Origin: Hevea brasiliensis
Lineage: Eukaryota; Streptophyta; Magnoliopsida; Malpighiales; Euphorbiaceae
Assembly (NCBI RefSeq): GCF_030052815.1
Contig: NC_079496.1
Location: forward strand, 2,046,001-2,110,000
Reading direction: 5' to 3'
DNA length: 64,000 nt
Made by a program: the position numbers and the translations under genes
In this document: one piece after another, positions 1-11,664 of the stretch
Layout: every line of letters begins with the position of its first letter
How positions within the stretch are numbered: position 1 is the first letter of the stretch
Notes under the pieces: generated by a model
Databases searched by the model: none
What the model saw: only the letters and a program-made list of their open reading frames with translations
Told to the model about the DNA's origin: nothing

Positions 1-139
1 AAGTTTCATAAAGTTAATTCTGTTGTTCAAATCTAAATTATATTTCCTTTACTGCACTAGGTTTTAATCCTGGTTCCTTGCTTAAAATGGATGTAATGTG
101 GAATGGAATTGAATGTTGATTTCTTTGACTGCAATGCAC
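1..139 (+). other. 3' end of an intron upstream of the HSBP last exon
   Basis: The window opens inside a gene on the + strand. No coding frame of the HSBP family can be read upstream of position 140. The bases just before the recognisable protein do not contain an AG at the required junction, and instead fit a minor (U12) spliceosome acceptor (see the next entry). A second branch-like string, TTCCTTTAC followed by TGCAC, lies at 44-56 and could be a decoy or an older copy of the same signal. Upstream exons lie outside the window. Confidence 0.6.
121..139 (+). promoter_or_regulatory. Putative U12-type branch point and AC splice acceptor
   Basis: TTCTTTGAC at 121-129 matches the plant/animal U12 branch consensus TTCCTTRAY at 8 of 9 positions. 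The branch A (128) is 11 nt from the last intron base, inside the usual 10-16 nt window. The intron would end in AC (138-139), so this would be the 3' end of an AT-AC intron. Splicing here restores the Ile codon expected by the HSBP family (the A of ATT comes from the upstream exon). No in-frame AG acceptor gives the conserved protein. Confidence 0.6.
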
Positions 140-288
140 TTGATGAAATGGGCAGCAGGATAGATGAGCTGGAGCGAAGCATCAATGATCTCAGATCTGA
201 GATGGGGGTAGAGGGCTCTCCATCTCCTTCAGCTCCTCCCAAGGAGAAAGAAGAACCCAAGTCAGGCACTGATTCAACCTCAGTTTAG
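140..288 (+). CDS. HSBP: Heat shock factor binding protein (HSBP), last exon
   Basis: This partial CDS is the C-terminal exon of an HSBP-type protein, a small trimeric coiled coil that binds and damps heat shock factors in cytosol and nucleus. The frame reads DEMGSRIDELERSINDLRSE, then MGVEG and a Ser/Pro/Lys/Glu-rich tail ending in a TAG at 286-288. The conserved block is the second half of the heptad-repeat helix; the acidic/proline tail is typical of the plant proteins. The first codon is split by the intron (phase 1). An ATG at 103 is open in the same frame but lies upstream of the conserved part and is probably intronic. The frame is intact; the N-terminal half lies outside the window. 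Confidence 0.88.
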
Positions 289-1974
289 TAAAAATATGCC
301 GTGGTGATTTAAACAAATAGTTATTCTAGAGAGAGATTTGGTTTTGGCATTTGCTAATTTAGATTTGAAGACAATTTGTCATGTTCTAGGGCTATATATC
401 ATTATATTTCATGGGATATATAAGTCTATAACGAGAATCCAGTTTGATATCTGCATCTTCTTCTTCCTTCTTTTTTCCCCCTTGTTAATTCTGAATGTCT
501 GCACAATATGGGAATGAACGCAGAGAATGAGTGAAGTTCATGGCCTTTGAGGTTGCTAGAATTTTGTTATATTATATGGTGATTTGAAGAAATATACTTG
601 TCTTGTATTGTGAATTATTGTGCTTCCAGGCAATAGAGAAAAGAGAGATTTATGGTGGTCCAGATACAAAATTTAAACGTTGAGGCTAGGGTGATGGAAG
701 ACTTGTCTGGTGTGTTATGTATGTCCATAGCCTCTGTTTGGAATTGTGTATTAAAAAAGTGTTTTTAAGAAAAATATTGTTTAATATATATTGTTAAAAA
801 AAAAGTCATTTAGCTATTGTAAAATTTTTATTATTAAAATATATTATTATAAAATTATTTTTTTTTTAACAACAATTTTAACGGTAATGTAAAATACTCT
901 CATGTTAAAATAGTAATGGAAGTGTGAGCTTGAAGTCTACTGTCCTAGAAAAAGTGATATTTTAAGTAATTTACCTTTTAAAAATAAATTTATAATCTCT
1001 TTACGATGTATTTAAAGTAATATTTTTATAGAGCTTGGCCCAGCTAGTTTAGCAATCAGATGTCATCCACTACAATTTGTCTGTCCGTGTGAGGTTGCTG
1101 TCATGGCGGACGATGACGAGATTCTTGAAATAAAAAAGGCGAAAGAAAATAATTAAATTAAAAACACTAAAATTACTAAATTTAAATTAAAAAAAAAGAT
1201 AAATTCTAATCCCGACAAAAATAGTTACCTAGCTGGCTGGGTCACATTTCCAATCTAGCTACAGCTAATAAAGGAGGGCCTAATGGAAGTGTAGATATCC
1301 TTCCTCTTTGCTTTCACTTTCTGATTTTTCTTTTTTGTTTTTCCATAATTCCATTGGATGAAATGCAAGTAGATCTGATTATGAGCCAGTTTAAAATTTA
1401 AAATTACTAACTCTGATCTAAAATCAATTCGATTGTTATCACTTAAACTCTACGCCCATTAAGTTTTAGCAACTGAATCAATATTCATTGGCTTAAAAAA
1501 AAAAAAACTTGAATGTATATTTAAATATGACGAGGGTTTCTTCTTCAATTTCTTTTTTATAAGAATATTTAATTTTAATATGTAAATTTATTTCAAGACT
1601 ATGTTAATTACCAATATAAAAATTAGAATTACCATAAAATTCATCTGTCCCACAAAATTCCACCCAAACAAATCAAGTGCAAACAGCATTAGGACCAACA
1701 ATATTTGGAAAAAATATATATATAAAGAAAATAATATATATTAATAATTCATAGAGAAACTAAAATGAAAATAATAATAATAATTATATAACATTGTGAA
1801 TACATTAGATCGAATTACATACATCATAAATTAATAATCCAATAATTTTTTTTCAAATTTTATTTTATTCCATAAACCCATCATAAGCATCTGTGGGCGC
1901 ACAAAATTAACACATAACAATCACATAATTAATTATAATTATAAACACCCCAAATAAAAAATTAAAAAAAAAAT
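289..1974. other. HSBP 3' UTR and AT-rich intergenic DNA
   Basis: The first few hundred bases are probably the HSBP 3' UTR. The rest is AT-rich spacer with short A/T runs (for example 780-900). I see no coding frame and no recognisable element. A poorly conserved inverted-repeat look around 730-930 could be an eroded MITE but has no clear termini. Confidence 0.5.
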
Positions 1975-2334
1975 TTAATTCCTGCAGCGCGTGATGCGAT
2001 TGCACCCACGAGTGTAGGGGTTGGCCTGAGCTCCTGGTCGGCAGTTGTAATACGAGGCGCCGCGTCTCGAACAAGGCACAGTGTTCCTCCTCAGCGCACC
2101 GTAGCTTATATACTTGTTAATTGCTAAGATACGCCGGTTGATCTCACTGTCCATGGCCAGCTCCATCTCGAAATCTTCGTCTCCGCTCATCAAGCACTCG
2201 GCGATGGATCCACGGCAACCCGGTGCCATCGGAATGAAATCAACGGCTGCCGTTGATGAGGTTGACACCGCCACTTGGACGGCTAGTATTGCACAGATCA
2301 GGAGAAGACAACAGTCGCGCTTGGAGGTTCCCAT
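1975..2334 (-). CDS. RALF: RALF peptide hormone precursor (RALF23/33 type)
   Basis: The gene is a single exon of 119 codons. It encodes a secreted preproprotein that yields a rapid alkalinization factor, a cysteine-rich peptide ligand of FERONIA-family receptor kinases that raises apoplastic pH and restrains growth. Residues 1 to about 28 are a hydrophobic signal peptide. The propeptide has two cysteines (40, 47) and an acidic stretch, then the subtilase (S1P-type) site RRIL at 67-70. The mature part (71-119) has YISYGAL (75-81), the YYNC motif, PYTRGC, and four cysteines (88, 98, 111, 117) that form the two conserved disulfides. The ATG at 2334 is the only one that gives a signal peptide. 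Length and motifs are normal for the family, with no defect seen. Confidence 0.96.
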   Translation of the reverse strand: MGTSKRDCCLLLICAILAVQVAVSTSSTAAVDFIPMAPGCRGSIAECLMSGDEDFEMELAMDSEINRRILAINKYISYGALRRNTVPCSRRGASYYNCRPGAQANPYTRGCNRITRCRN

Positions 2335-2408
2335 TTTTCAGTTTTTCTCTCTCTGTCTCTGGTTTGAAGCAGTAAGAATATGAGGAGAGGTAAAACGAAA
2401 CAAGTTTG

Positions 2409-2420
2409 GAGTTTATAAAT
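2409..2420 (-). promoter_or_regulatory. TATA box of the RALF gene
   Basis: Read on the minus strand, ATTTATAAACTC lies about 80 bp upstream of the RALF ATG. A CT-rich 5' UTR (GAGAGAGAAAA on the + strand complement) lies between them. Placement and sequence fit a plant TATA box. Confidence 0.55.
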
Positions 2421-4227
2421 AACGGCCAAATTGAAATGCCATTGGTTTATTGAAAAATTACGGGAATGCCACTGACATGACTTCCTTCAACTTAGAATCT
2501 AAGATTGTTCAATATAAAATATGGACCGTCCACCTTGACTAATAAATCTTAAAATTTTAATTTTGAGTTCGTCCTATCAAGAAATCGAATCATGGGGTTG
2601 ATGACGTGCTCTTAGTGGGCGGGCAAATGTGAAAATGAAGGGTGTTTTTAGCTTTCCCAGTTGGATAAGAGGATGAGGATTTTAATCGAATGGGATTAGT
2701 TTTGTTAGTAATGATGATGATTTTTTTTATTAATTAAGATTTAATTTTGCTGTAATTTCAAAATCATCTGATTTTAGGGTTGGGGGTAATTTCTTGGCAT
2801 TAAATTATGGATTAGGGACAGTCGATTCTTTCTTCTATTTATATTTTTGTTTTTCTAGCATCGAACTCCTTGAATGGGAGAATAGTAATCAAGTTCCATT
2901 AAGGGGAAAATAATAATAATAAAAATAAAAATAAAGTAATCGCACAGTCAATTTCAGTTTTATCGCATTTTGTGCCGTAATTCGATGGATGATGACACGT
3001 TTATGATATAGTGAGGTCAAGTGGTCAACTTTTAATTTGAACTAGTGAAACGGTGTGTATGCGTATATACATCGCAAGTTATTAAATTGTTATTAAATAA
3101 AAAATTAATATTCTCTAATTAAAAATTTTAATATTATTATTTAAAATATTAAAATTTTAAAATATTAATAATAAATTTTGATTAAATAAATTAATAATTA
3201 CTCTCAAATAAATGAATTTAGTGGTTATAAATTTTTTTTAATGACTATAAATTACTCTTTGTTTATAATAAAATGATAATTATTATTATTATTATTAAAT
3301 ATTTTAAAATAATAAAAATAAAATATTATTAAAATAAATTAAAATTTATTAAATATATAAAAAGGAAAGAGAAAATTAAGCATTAAATTTTCTTTTAAAG
3401 TAAATATATGCTTCAATTTTATTATTATTGATATTTTAAATTAAAAAATAAGGAATATGATATGCGTGATAATTATATTTAGTAATTATATATTATAATT
3501 ATTTAGAAAATAAAAAAATTTTAATGTTAACCTTTTTTATATAAAAAAAATAATAAAAATTAATGGATCATTATTATCATTAATAATTAGATATGTTTTA
3601 AAGAAAATTTAATAATTAATTTTTCATAAAAATTTAAATATTTTCTTATATTTAGTTTTAATTTTGAGCGGATATTTTAAAGAAAATTAAACTTTCAATT
3701 GTGACAATAATTTGATAATTATGATAATATTTGTTAAATTTTAAAATTAAACATATTAAGTTGATAAATCATCAGCAATTAAATACTAAATTTAATTACA
3801 ATAAATATATTTAAAAATAAACTTGAGTTTTAATTTTACAGTTATTAATGTTTTTAAATTAAAAATTAGAAAATCTCATAATGAATGATAATTATAATTA
3901 TGTTTAGTAATTAATACTTTTTATTATTTAAATTAAAAAAATTAAATTAATTAATAATTATATTTAAAAAATTAAATTATATAATAATTTTATATTACAA
4001 CTATCAATAAATCCAATTAAAAATGATCACTTTGCATATACACGATGGATTTAAAATCTTATCATTTATTGAATTTATTTTATAAAAATTTGGATCACTT
4101 TTTCAACAAATGCAAAGATGAAATATATATAAAATTAGTGTACATGTTTGTTGGGTGTAATGAATAAATTAAACTAATTAACTTTTAATTTTTCTATCTC
4201 TAATTAAATTAAACTTTCTAAGTATTT

Positions 4228-4290
<63 letters not shown>

Positions 4291-5374
4291 GCTACTTATT
4301 ATAATATTAAAGTATAATAATTAAATAATTTGTAACCCATATATACATAATTAAGGATTTAATAACATAATCATGATTAAAATAAATTGTATAATTAATT
4401 AATAAAAAATAAAGAGAATTTTATGAAATTACTTGATATATATAAGTAAATTTTAATAAGTAATAATAAAATAATATAATATGATTAATATTAATTAAAT
4501 AATAAAATTAATTATTTATTAATTACGCTATAAAAAATAAAATATGGAATATTAATATAAATTTCTTACTTACCATATAACTATGAAAAGAAAATTTGTT
4601 ATTTTTTCATAATTCATTAAATAGAAATATATACTTATTAAATGTCTATTAAAAAAAGATAAATAAAAATAAAACAATATAAAAATAAATTAAAATTTAT
4701 TAAATATATAAAAATGAGAGAAAGGATAAAATATTTAATTATATATGACTAATTTTATAGTATAATTTAAATTATTTTATAAATTTCAAGATATATAATT
4801 CTTAATTTTTTTATAATTAAACGAAATAATTAAAACTTTAAGCATTATTAAATAAGAAATTTATAAAATTATTAAAATATATTTAACATTTTTAATTAGT
4901 CAATTATGAATACTGTGGTAACAATAGTAATAATAAAAAAATTTAAAAAAAATAAAAAATATAAAAAATATAATTAAATACTTATCATAAAAGATAATAA
5001 TTATTATAACTATAAAATATAATAATTTATATATAGTAATTACCACGTGATAAAATTAGGATAAAATATATCTATATAGTAAGCTTTCCTCTTAAAACAT
5101 CATGTGATAACATTTAATGAAAACCTTCCTGCCCTATAATATATCTAATATTTTTAATTAATTAATTATAAAAATTATAATAATAATAAAACAATTAAAT
5201 AAAATTAAATAAAAAATAAAATTAAGTACTTATCATAAAAGTTAATTATTATTATTATTATACAATATAATAATATATATATAGTAAATGCTACATAATA
5301 AAATTAAAAAAAAAATTATATCTACATGATAAATCCTCTTAGAATATCACATGGTGGTAGTAAGTGAATATTTT
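2421..5374. other. AT-rich intergenic spacer
   Basis: About 3 kb of extremely AT-rich DNA, mostly runs of A, T, TAA and ATT, with no open frame of note and no recognised gene. It contains the long (TAA)n microsatellite listed separately. Several short stretches repeat loosely (for example AAATTAAAATTTATTAAATATATAAAAA near 3330 and again near 4685), which suggests old, decayed MITE or LTR material. Confidence 0.6.
4229..4290. repeat. (TAA)n microsatellite
   Basis: An uninterrupted run of TAA/ATA triplets, about 20 units, in the AT-rich spacer downstream of the RALF promoter. Confidence 0.97.
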
Positions 5375-5376
5375 TA

Positions 5377-5408
<32 letters not shown>

Positions 5409-5409
5409 G
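5375..5409. repeat. (TA)n tract followed by a T run
   Basis: About nine TA units followed by a run of T. It marks the sharp change from AT-rich spacer to the GC-richer block at 5420-6350. Confidence 0.9.
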
Positions 5410-5419
5410 GTAAAAGAAA

Positions 5420-6349
5420 TCAGTATTTTCATGGTCCCATCACCTAAATTGTGGGCTTCCACTTGCTTACCATGACTAAACTTTTATAACTCCAGCCTAA
5501 GCATGAAAAGCACCGATCATCAGCCAACCCAAATGGCCTATCACTAAGCTCATGGCTCGCCACGGTCCGGTTCCTTTTCTGGGCCAGGCACCGACAAATA
5601 TCAAGTTAATGCAGTGACAAATACAACATCGCCACGTCAAAGGTAGAATTGGCGGTAATAGATGAAATTGGGAAGCGACGACGTTTTAAATGCTTCAATG
5701 TCTGACTGTCCAGGCTTCATCAGATTCTGAGGAATCCTGAACAGATTATTTCAGCATTGCGAGCGACTCACCTCTATGAAGAGCTCCCTCAAATTCCAAA
5801 ATTTTCTGCTTTGCCTGGGGCAGTTCTCGCAGCTAACGAGGTTAGATTGGGCCAATTCCTCAGCTAAACAAGCTGGCCTTGCGTTGCTGGGCTGCTGCGC
5901 GAGTCAATCCCTTCTCCACATTATGCACCCAAGGAAGCTTCCTGGAAGGAGGGACTTGAATGATGCCCAAGCAAGTCCAGAATTCTCTACCAAAATATTC
6001 AGCACCACTAACACCAGATTTTTAGGAGAGAGTCAATCCCGCAGCTAAGCCGTCTTCTGCCACCTTCTTTGACCCAGCTGTCCCCCTAATGCTCGGAACC
6101 TGCTGGAGCTCTCCAGTCCCTGCCGCAAGTTTCCACCAGGTGCCAGCACTCTCTCTCCCATTCTAGAGTGCTCGCCCCCCACGCTCCTCGCCTATCAGGC
6201 CTAGCGGGTGCTAGGAAACTCCAGCGCCTTCTTGAGAGTTCCGTCACCCTTGTTAGTCTCTAATCTGTTGGACTAACTTGGTAGAGGCTGACTTAGTCCC
6301 ACCCCAAGACTAAATTAGTGTTGAAGTCGTTAAGACCGTGACAGACTCC
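5420..6349 (+). other. GC-richer island of unknown origin upstream of the AlaX-like gene
   Basis: Composition changes abruptly from the AT-rich spacer on the left. The block holds the 5' flank and probably the 5' UTR of the AlaX-like gene. Between 5700 and 6060 several frames look coding-like: a 90-codon ATG frame at 5776-6048, and in another frame a run including LYEELPQIPKFSALPGA. None of these extends far and I recognise no family. It could be a fragment of a gene, a promoter or an LTR carried in by a transposon. The 3' part (6060-6340) is Pro/Ser-codon-like CT-rich DNA with no open frame. Confidence 0.4.
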
Positions 6350-8349
6350 ATGGATTCGAGCGTCTCAAGAACAAAACTGGAATACTATGATGATATGTGG
6401 AAACTTCAATCCAAAACAACTCTCATTTCCTTCTCTAAAGTCTGCTCCTTCGATCCCTTATTGATCTCTTACTTTTTAGCTTTAATTGCTAAGCTGTAAT
6501 CTCATTTTCCTTTTTTTTTTTTCCCTGAATTTGATAGGGAGACGATGGTAGGCTTGCTTTGATATTGGACTCCACGATCTTTCACCCTCAAGGTGGAGGC
6601 CAGCCGGCGGACACTGGATTCATCACCGCTGCTACTGATGATTCCAACTTTAAATTCATCGTTCAAGATGTTAGATCCAAGGACGGAATTGTAGCAACTT
6701 TCTCTATTATCTTTGAAATTTGTCTTCCTCTTTTCTTCTTTTTTATTTCTTGAATATTTGTTTGGGCTTTCATAGGTTTATCATTACGGAGTCATGGAGG
6801 AGGAGGATTCTGTTAGGGATTTCCTTGAGAAGGGGAGGGAAGTTCTGTTGCATGTTGATGAGTGTAGGAGAAAGCTGAATTCCAGGTGTGTCAAATTTTA
6901 ATTATTTATGAAATAGTAATTTTCAGGAGTTTACTTGGACTTCCTTCTTTTTAATATATAATTAACTTAAGATGCTCTTAAATTTGCCTTGATTATATGA
7001 CTTTAATCTTAGTAGCCTGTGGTACAAATGTTTTGAACTTTATTGCAACAAACTTAATTATTGATATTGAATATAGTTGGCCTCTGAAACTGAACAAGCT
7101 TTCTAGAATAATTGATAAAAGTAGAGAATTCTTCTCGAATCCAAAATTTGTTATTGGAATTTAAATGTAGAAGGAGAAAGATCACCAAGAACTGCAACTA
7201 TGTAAACGAAGATGAGGTAAGCTTAATTTTATTTCGAGTTTTAAAATTCTACTCCACCCAGTTACAAACAATCTAATTTTGACGAAGTGATTCTACTCAT
7301 CACTAATTACATTGATACTATATTTATTATTATAGCTTGATTATTGTTAAAAAAAATATTATCTTGTTGGATGGGCAGGGTGGTTGTTGTTGAAACTATC
7401 ATTTCACTTGTGGGCACTCTACTTTGACAGGGGATTTTAATAATGTTAAGCTCATTATGTATTAGAGAGGGCGCTGTTCTTAACATGACTCGATTTTTTT
7501 ACTGTTCATTTGCTGTCTTCACTTAGTCTGTCCCATTCTTTTATGCAATTTTCTTCATATCATTCAGGTTGCATTCAGCTGGGCATTTGCTGGATGGATG
7601 CTTGCTGAATATGGGATTGGGTCATCTAGAACCAGCAAAAGCCTACCATTTTCCAGATGGGTATACTTTTAACCCTTCTTTACATTGCAATTTTTGCTGC
7701 CTCTTGCTTGTTGTAATTCCACTTTTTGTATCAACTTATGCAACAATGATACATAACCTTACAACATTGAGATCCTGTAGTCCACGGAACTGTTACACAT
7801 GGATTCCATTGGTTCTGCACGCCATAGAAGTTCTTTTTACACCGTTTAGTTTAGGCATTATTTTAAAATTGTTAAGAGTGTTAGTTGTTAAGAAGGAACA
7901 AAAGCAGAGAATCTGTTTACTTTCTTTCCTCTTCCCTTTTTTTTTTTTAAATCTCTTTTCTTGAGGGTGTGTTGGTTAAAGTATCACTATATTCCTGTTG
8001 TTGATTGTTTAACTTATATATAATCTTTTTTGAACTTAATTTTTGAAGGGGGTGAAGATAGTGCAACAAAATAGTATTTCTTATATTTCATAATATGATT
8101 AGATACAGATTTATATACACTACTTCTCCCATAATTATGCTACAATCCCTACTAAATAGAAATACAATCCAAATAGGAATAGGAATACAAGAATACATGG
8201 CTGCTGACTTTCTATAACAGATAGGTTCATAGAATTCATTTTGGCAGGCCTTTCGTTGAATATAAAGGTACAGTTCCTCAAAATGAATTGCAAAACAAGC
8301 AAAAAGAGTTAGAGGTAGAAGCCAATGAGTTAATATCTACAGGAGGCAT

Positions 8350-8388
<39 letters not shown>

Positions 8389-9647
8389 TCCTACTATATT
8401 GAGTGAATTTGCACTAGCCCTGTTGCTACAAATCTTCTCTTGATTTCATACAGGTTTCTGCTGCTGTATTGCCATATGAAGAAGCTTCTGCTTTGTGTGG
8501 TGGTTACCTTCCTGATTATATTCCCAAGGTCTGGATTCCAAACTTTTTTGTGTAAAAATTTTAATTTTCTAATTTACCTGCACCGGTGTAATGATTTATA
8601 CTTTTGGAAAGAAATATGAGGTTTGCCTGCGTTGGCCTCAAACATGAACGACTACCAAAAATGTCATCCTTTTCCAATGTGTATTTTTTTTATCTTCATT
8701 CTCCAAGGGATGTGGTGGATTAACTTGCCATTTGTATGTATTTGTTTCGGTTTTTCCTGATGATTATTAATCTTTATTAACTTGCCATATGCGATCTCTT
8801 TGTATCAGTTTCTATTCCAATTTTATCTTTTAGATAATTGAACATGTTATGATGATGGTGATAATGAAATTAAATTTCATTTTCACCTAAATTGAAAATG
8901 AGTCAAATATATCATAAAAAGGGCTGTGATTGCATTTCAACACCTACTTTAGCTTGGCATTATTCACTAGATTCTTACTGTAGCCTGTTTTTCCATCTCT
9001 TACAGGGCAGCACTCCTCGCATTGTGAAGTTAGGAAACTTTCCTGGCTGTCCTTGTGGTGGTACCCATGTTTCTGACATTTCAGAGATCATAAGTATGAA
9101 GGTAAAGTGAACTGATTCAACTGTTAAGCATCTAGATTGTATATTTATAATAGTTGGCATTCCATGTTGAGGATATGTGTGTGTGTTATATATTTCTTTC
9201 CCACCATCTATAGAATACCATGGATTCATTGTTTTTGAGTGCATGTGTTCATCCCTGATGTTCTGTACATTTTGGGTCATCAGTATTTATGTTTGCCTAT
9301 GCATCTGGGACAATGAAAATGGCATACAATTGTGGTGCCCAACACAAGAATACAACTTGTTCAGAATAACTAGAACGGGAAAAGAAGGGGAATAAAATAA
9401 TTGTGATGATTAGATTATGAAACTCATTGATTTTTTGCAACTGCAATGGAGTTTTATTATATGAAGGGCTGAAAGTATGTTTCTGACTTGGAATATTAAA
9501 ATATGGATCGCGTATTTCAGTGCTTATTTTTATTTTTTATGTGGGTTGTATATTGTTCAGGTTTCTCAAATGCGGTCAAAGAAGGGAATGACAAAAGTCT
9601 TTTACACTGTTGGATCATGTGAAGATATGGCACTTCCAACGAATTAA
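6350..9647 (+). CDS. AlaX-like alanyl-tRNA editing domain protein, 8 exons
   Basis: Exons by splice sites and frame: 6350-6439, 6538-6690, 6776-6885, 7568-7660, 8248-8350, 8454-8528, 9006-9101, 9561-9647, giving 268 codons plus stop. The protein is a free-standing editing domain related to the second additional domain of alanyl/threonyl-tRNA synthetases; this family hydrolyses Ser or Gly mis-charged onto tRNA-Ala. Visible motifs are FHPQGGGQPADTG (exon 2), the zinc motif HSAGH (His120, His124; exon 4) and CPCGGTH (Cys225, His229; exon 7). All four zinc ligands are present. All introns are GT-AG and phases agree. The start ATG gives the family's N-terminal LEYYDDMWKLQ block. The last codons after YTVGS diverge from the family pattern, and the stop TAA coincides with a MITE target duplication. 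Intron 4 is the longest small-exon gap and holds eroded repeat sequence. Confidence 0.9.
8356..8385 (+). repeat. (TC)n tract directly after a splice donor
   Basis: About 15 TC dinucleotides begin six bases after the GTAAGT donor of intron 5 of the AlaX-like gene. Confidence 0.95.
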
Positions 9648-9757
9648 TGCTGAGTTTGATAGGCCATAATATAATGTAATATGATCAAATTTTCTATTGA
9701 ATCTCAACAAAAAAATTTGATTGTATTAGATTATATTACAATTTACTAAACATAGCC
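9648..9757. mobile_element. MITE (Tourist/PIF-Harbinger-like), 110 bp
   Basis: This is a near-palindromic element. The left arm 9648-9692 and the reverse complement of the right arm 9713-9757 match at roughly three quarters of positions by eye, with ends TGCTGAGTTTG and AAACATAGCC. It is flanked on both sides by TAA (9645-9647 and 9758-9760), the 3-bp target typical of PIF/Harbinger MITEs. The left TAA copy is also the stop codon of the AlaX-like gene. Confidence 0.75.
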
Positions 9758-9760
9758 TAA

Positions 9761-11544
9761 AATTATGAAATTCAGCTTTCTGTGTTCTTTTATAATTTAG
9801 CTGATTAAGCTGTTACTTAATACGGAGTGAAATCATTATAAAGTTCTTTCTTTGATACTAAATGACACACGTTTGGTATCTGTCTTATTTTTACTCCAAT
9901 TGATGAACTAGTATTTGGATGGTGTGCTATTTTATACTGCAACAATGGAAAAGACGCTTCTTACACCTGATGACCTGAATTCTGAAGTCTCTCTCTCTCT
10001 CTCTCTCTCCTGGTATTATGTGTCCCATATTCACATATTCTACTTTCTACAATGTAATATGAAGCCTGAATGCAACCCAATTTGGTGATGTCATGTCATG
10101 TTGAGTTTGGCCCTTCCTCGTAGTTTCTATCTCCAGGTACGCGCATTGAGTTTTTTGCTTGTTTCACTTGAGCATATACAGCTGCCCAAGATCTTTCTTT
10201 TCAGGCAGATAAATAACTGAATATTTTTGCAATGTCACTTGGTTATGCAAATAATAGTTGCCCATTACTAAATTGACTTTTATTTTTGAAATGTCATAGG
10301 CTGTCTTCCGTTGGCTTTATAAGCTTGTGCAAGGATAGACTTGCCATAAGCATTGCTGTATGCCTTTTACTAATTTGAAGTTTGCTAGTTGAAGGGAGTA
10401 TTGATCAAATTACATTTTAATTTATCATTAATTTATATAAGTAATTAAGTTATTTTGCAATCCAAGAATTTATATGAACTCTCTTTCAACATGGGACAAG
10501 TATTCCCAACCATGTCCAGCGCTCATTGCTTCCCTTCTTTTTATGGCAATATGATCCTACTAATCTAATCTCTGCTTACATCATCTTCTTGGTTTCTCAG
10601 CCTTTCAAGCATCTGAAAGTGAAGCTACTATTAAAACATGCTAAGCTTTTTTGTTGTTGTACATTTATTTCACTGGTTAATTTCTACAAGCAAATGGTGC
10701 CCTCTATGATCAAAATACCTAGAGAGGGAGTGTTCTATTTAGATATTGCCAATGATTATGGGAACCTCAAACTCAAAAACAATGAAGAGCAAGCAATGAG
10801 TTTCTGAAATTGTACTCTCTAATCGTATTTTGTGATCTTTCAAAGGCTTCACCAATCATAAGATATGCATTATTTTTATTGGGTCCAAACATATTCCTAT
10901 CATTCATTACAATCTTGCTTTATGCTTTCCTTTCTTCTTTCAGACAAGAAAGCCATATATTTTGTTTTTTTTTTCTCAACACCACTTTCTCAAATAGTAA
11001 AGAAGATTCGCGTAGAGAGCATATTTTTGAATTTAGACATTGGTCTCTTGCAATATTCTTCTGGAATAACTAGTCTGCTTGTAAAGTTTGTCTTTTGAAC
11101 TCTGCCTTGTAATGTCAAGCAGATCAGAGTCAATTGGTGAATTAGGTCTTTGGTGCTCAGATGAGCAAGGCCAAGGCTATGTGATTGGATTTAAAAATTA
11201 AAGTTTAAAGATTATTATGTGCTTTTCACTGGAATTTAGATTTGCTTTAACAAACCCACTTGAATTTAAGCAGCCATTGATATAAATATGATTTTTTACA
11301 AGAGCACAGATAAAAGGTTAGTAAATTCTTGCAAATTCAATTCAGCGAATATTCCACAAGAGACTACAGCATGCATGGAAATTATGCCAACTTCAGATGT
11401 ATTATACTTGCTGCATGTTAACTAGAATGAGAACAAACAGGGTGTTATGGGAAACTTTTATATTTACTCCACGTCCATACAACACATACATTATCTAGAG
11501 CATTAAGAACAAGCACAAGCTCACCACTTGCACCTCAAAAAGAA

Positions 11545-11591
<47 letters not shown>

Positions 11592-11664
11592 CCCCACATA
11601 AAAACCCAAAACCCTCCCATTCAAGTGCAAAATTGCCCTTCTCTTCCTCTGAACATCTGATTTA
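9761..11664. other. Intergenic DNA between the AlaX-like gene and HIPP
   Basis: The left part may be the downstream flank or 3' UTR of the AlaX-like gene; the right end is the 3' flank of the minus-strand HIPP gene. It contains (CT)n at 9987-10010 and (AT)n at about 11550-11590. Open frames near 10526-11098 (up to 93 codons) have no motif, no plausible gene context and biased low-complexity composition, so I do not call them. Confidence 0.5.
11550..11590. repeat. (AT)n microsatellite
   Basis: About 20 AT units in the 3' flank of the HIPP gene, 75 bp beyond its stop codon. Confidence 0.97.

Noticed and set aside
57..269. Antisense frame over the HSBP exon
   Set aside because: Shadow of the conserved + strand coiled-coil exon.
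2114..2383. + strand frame over RALF
   Set aside because: Shadow of the RALF gene, with no family features.
2421..5374. AT-rich spacer as a centromere or scaffold attachment region
   Set aside because: AT-richness alone is not evidence; no tandem satellite or consensus is present.
10526..11098. Open frames of up to 93 codons between the AlaX-like gene and HIPP
   Set aside because: No motif, AT-rich composition, overlapping in several frames, no start context or neighbours to support them.
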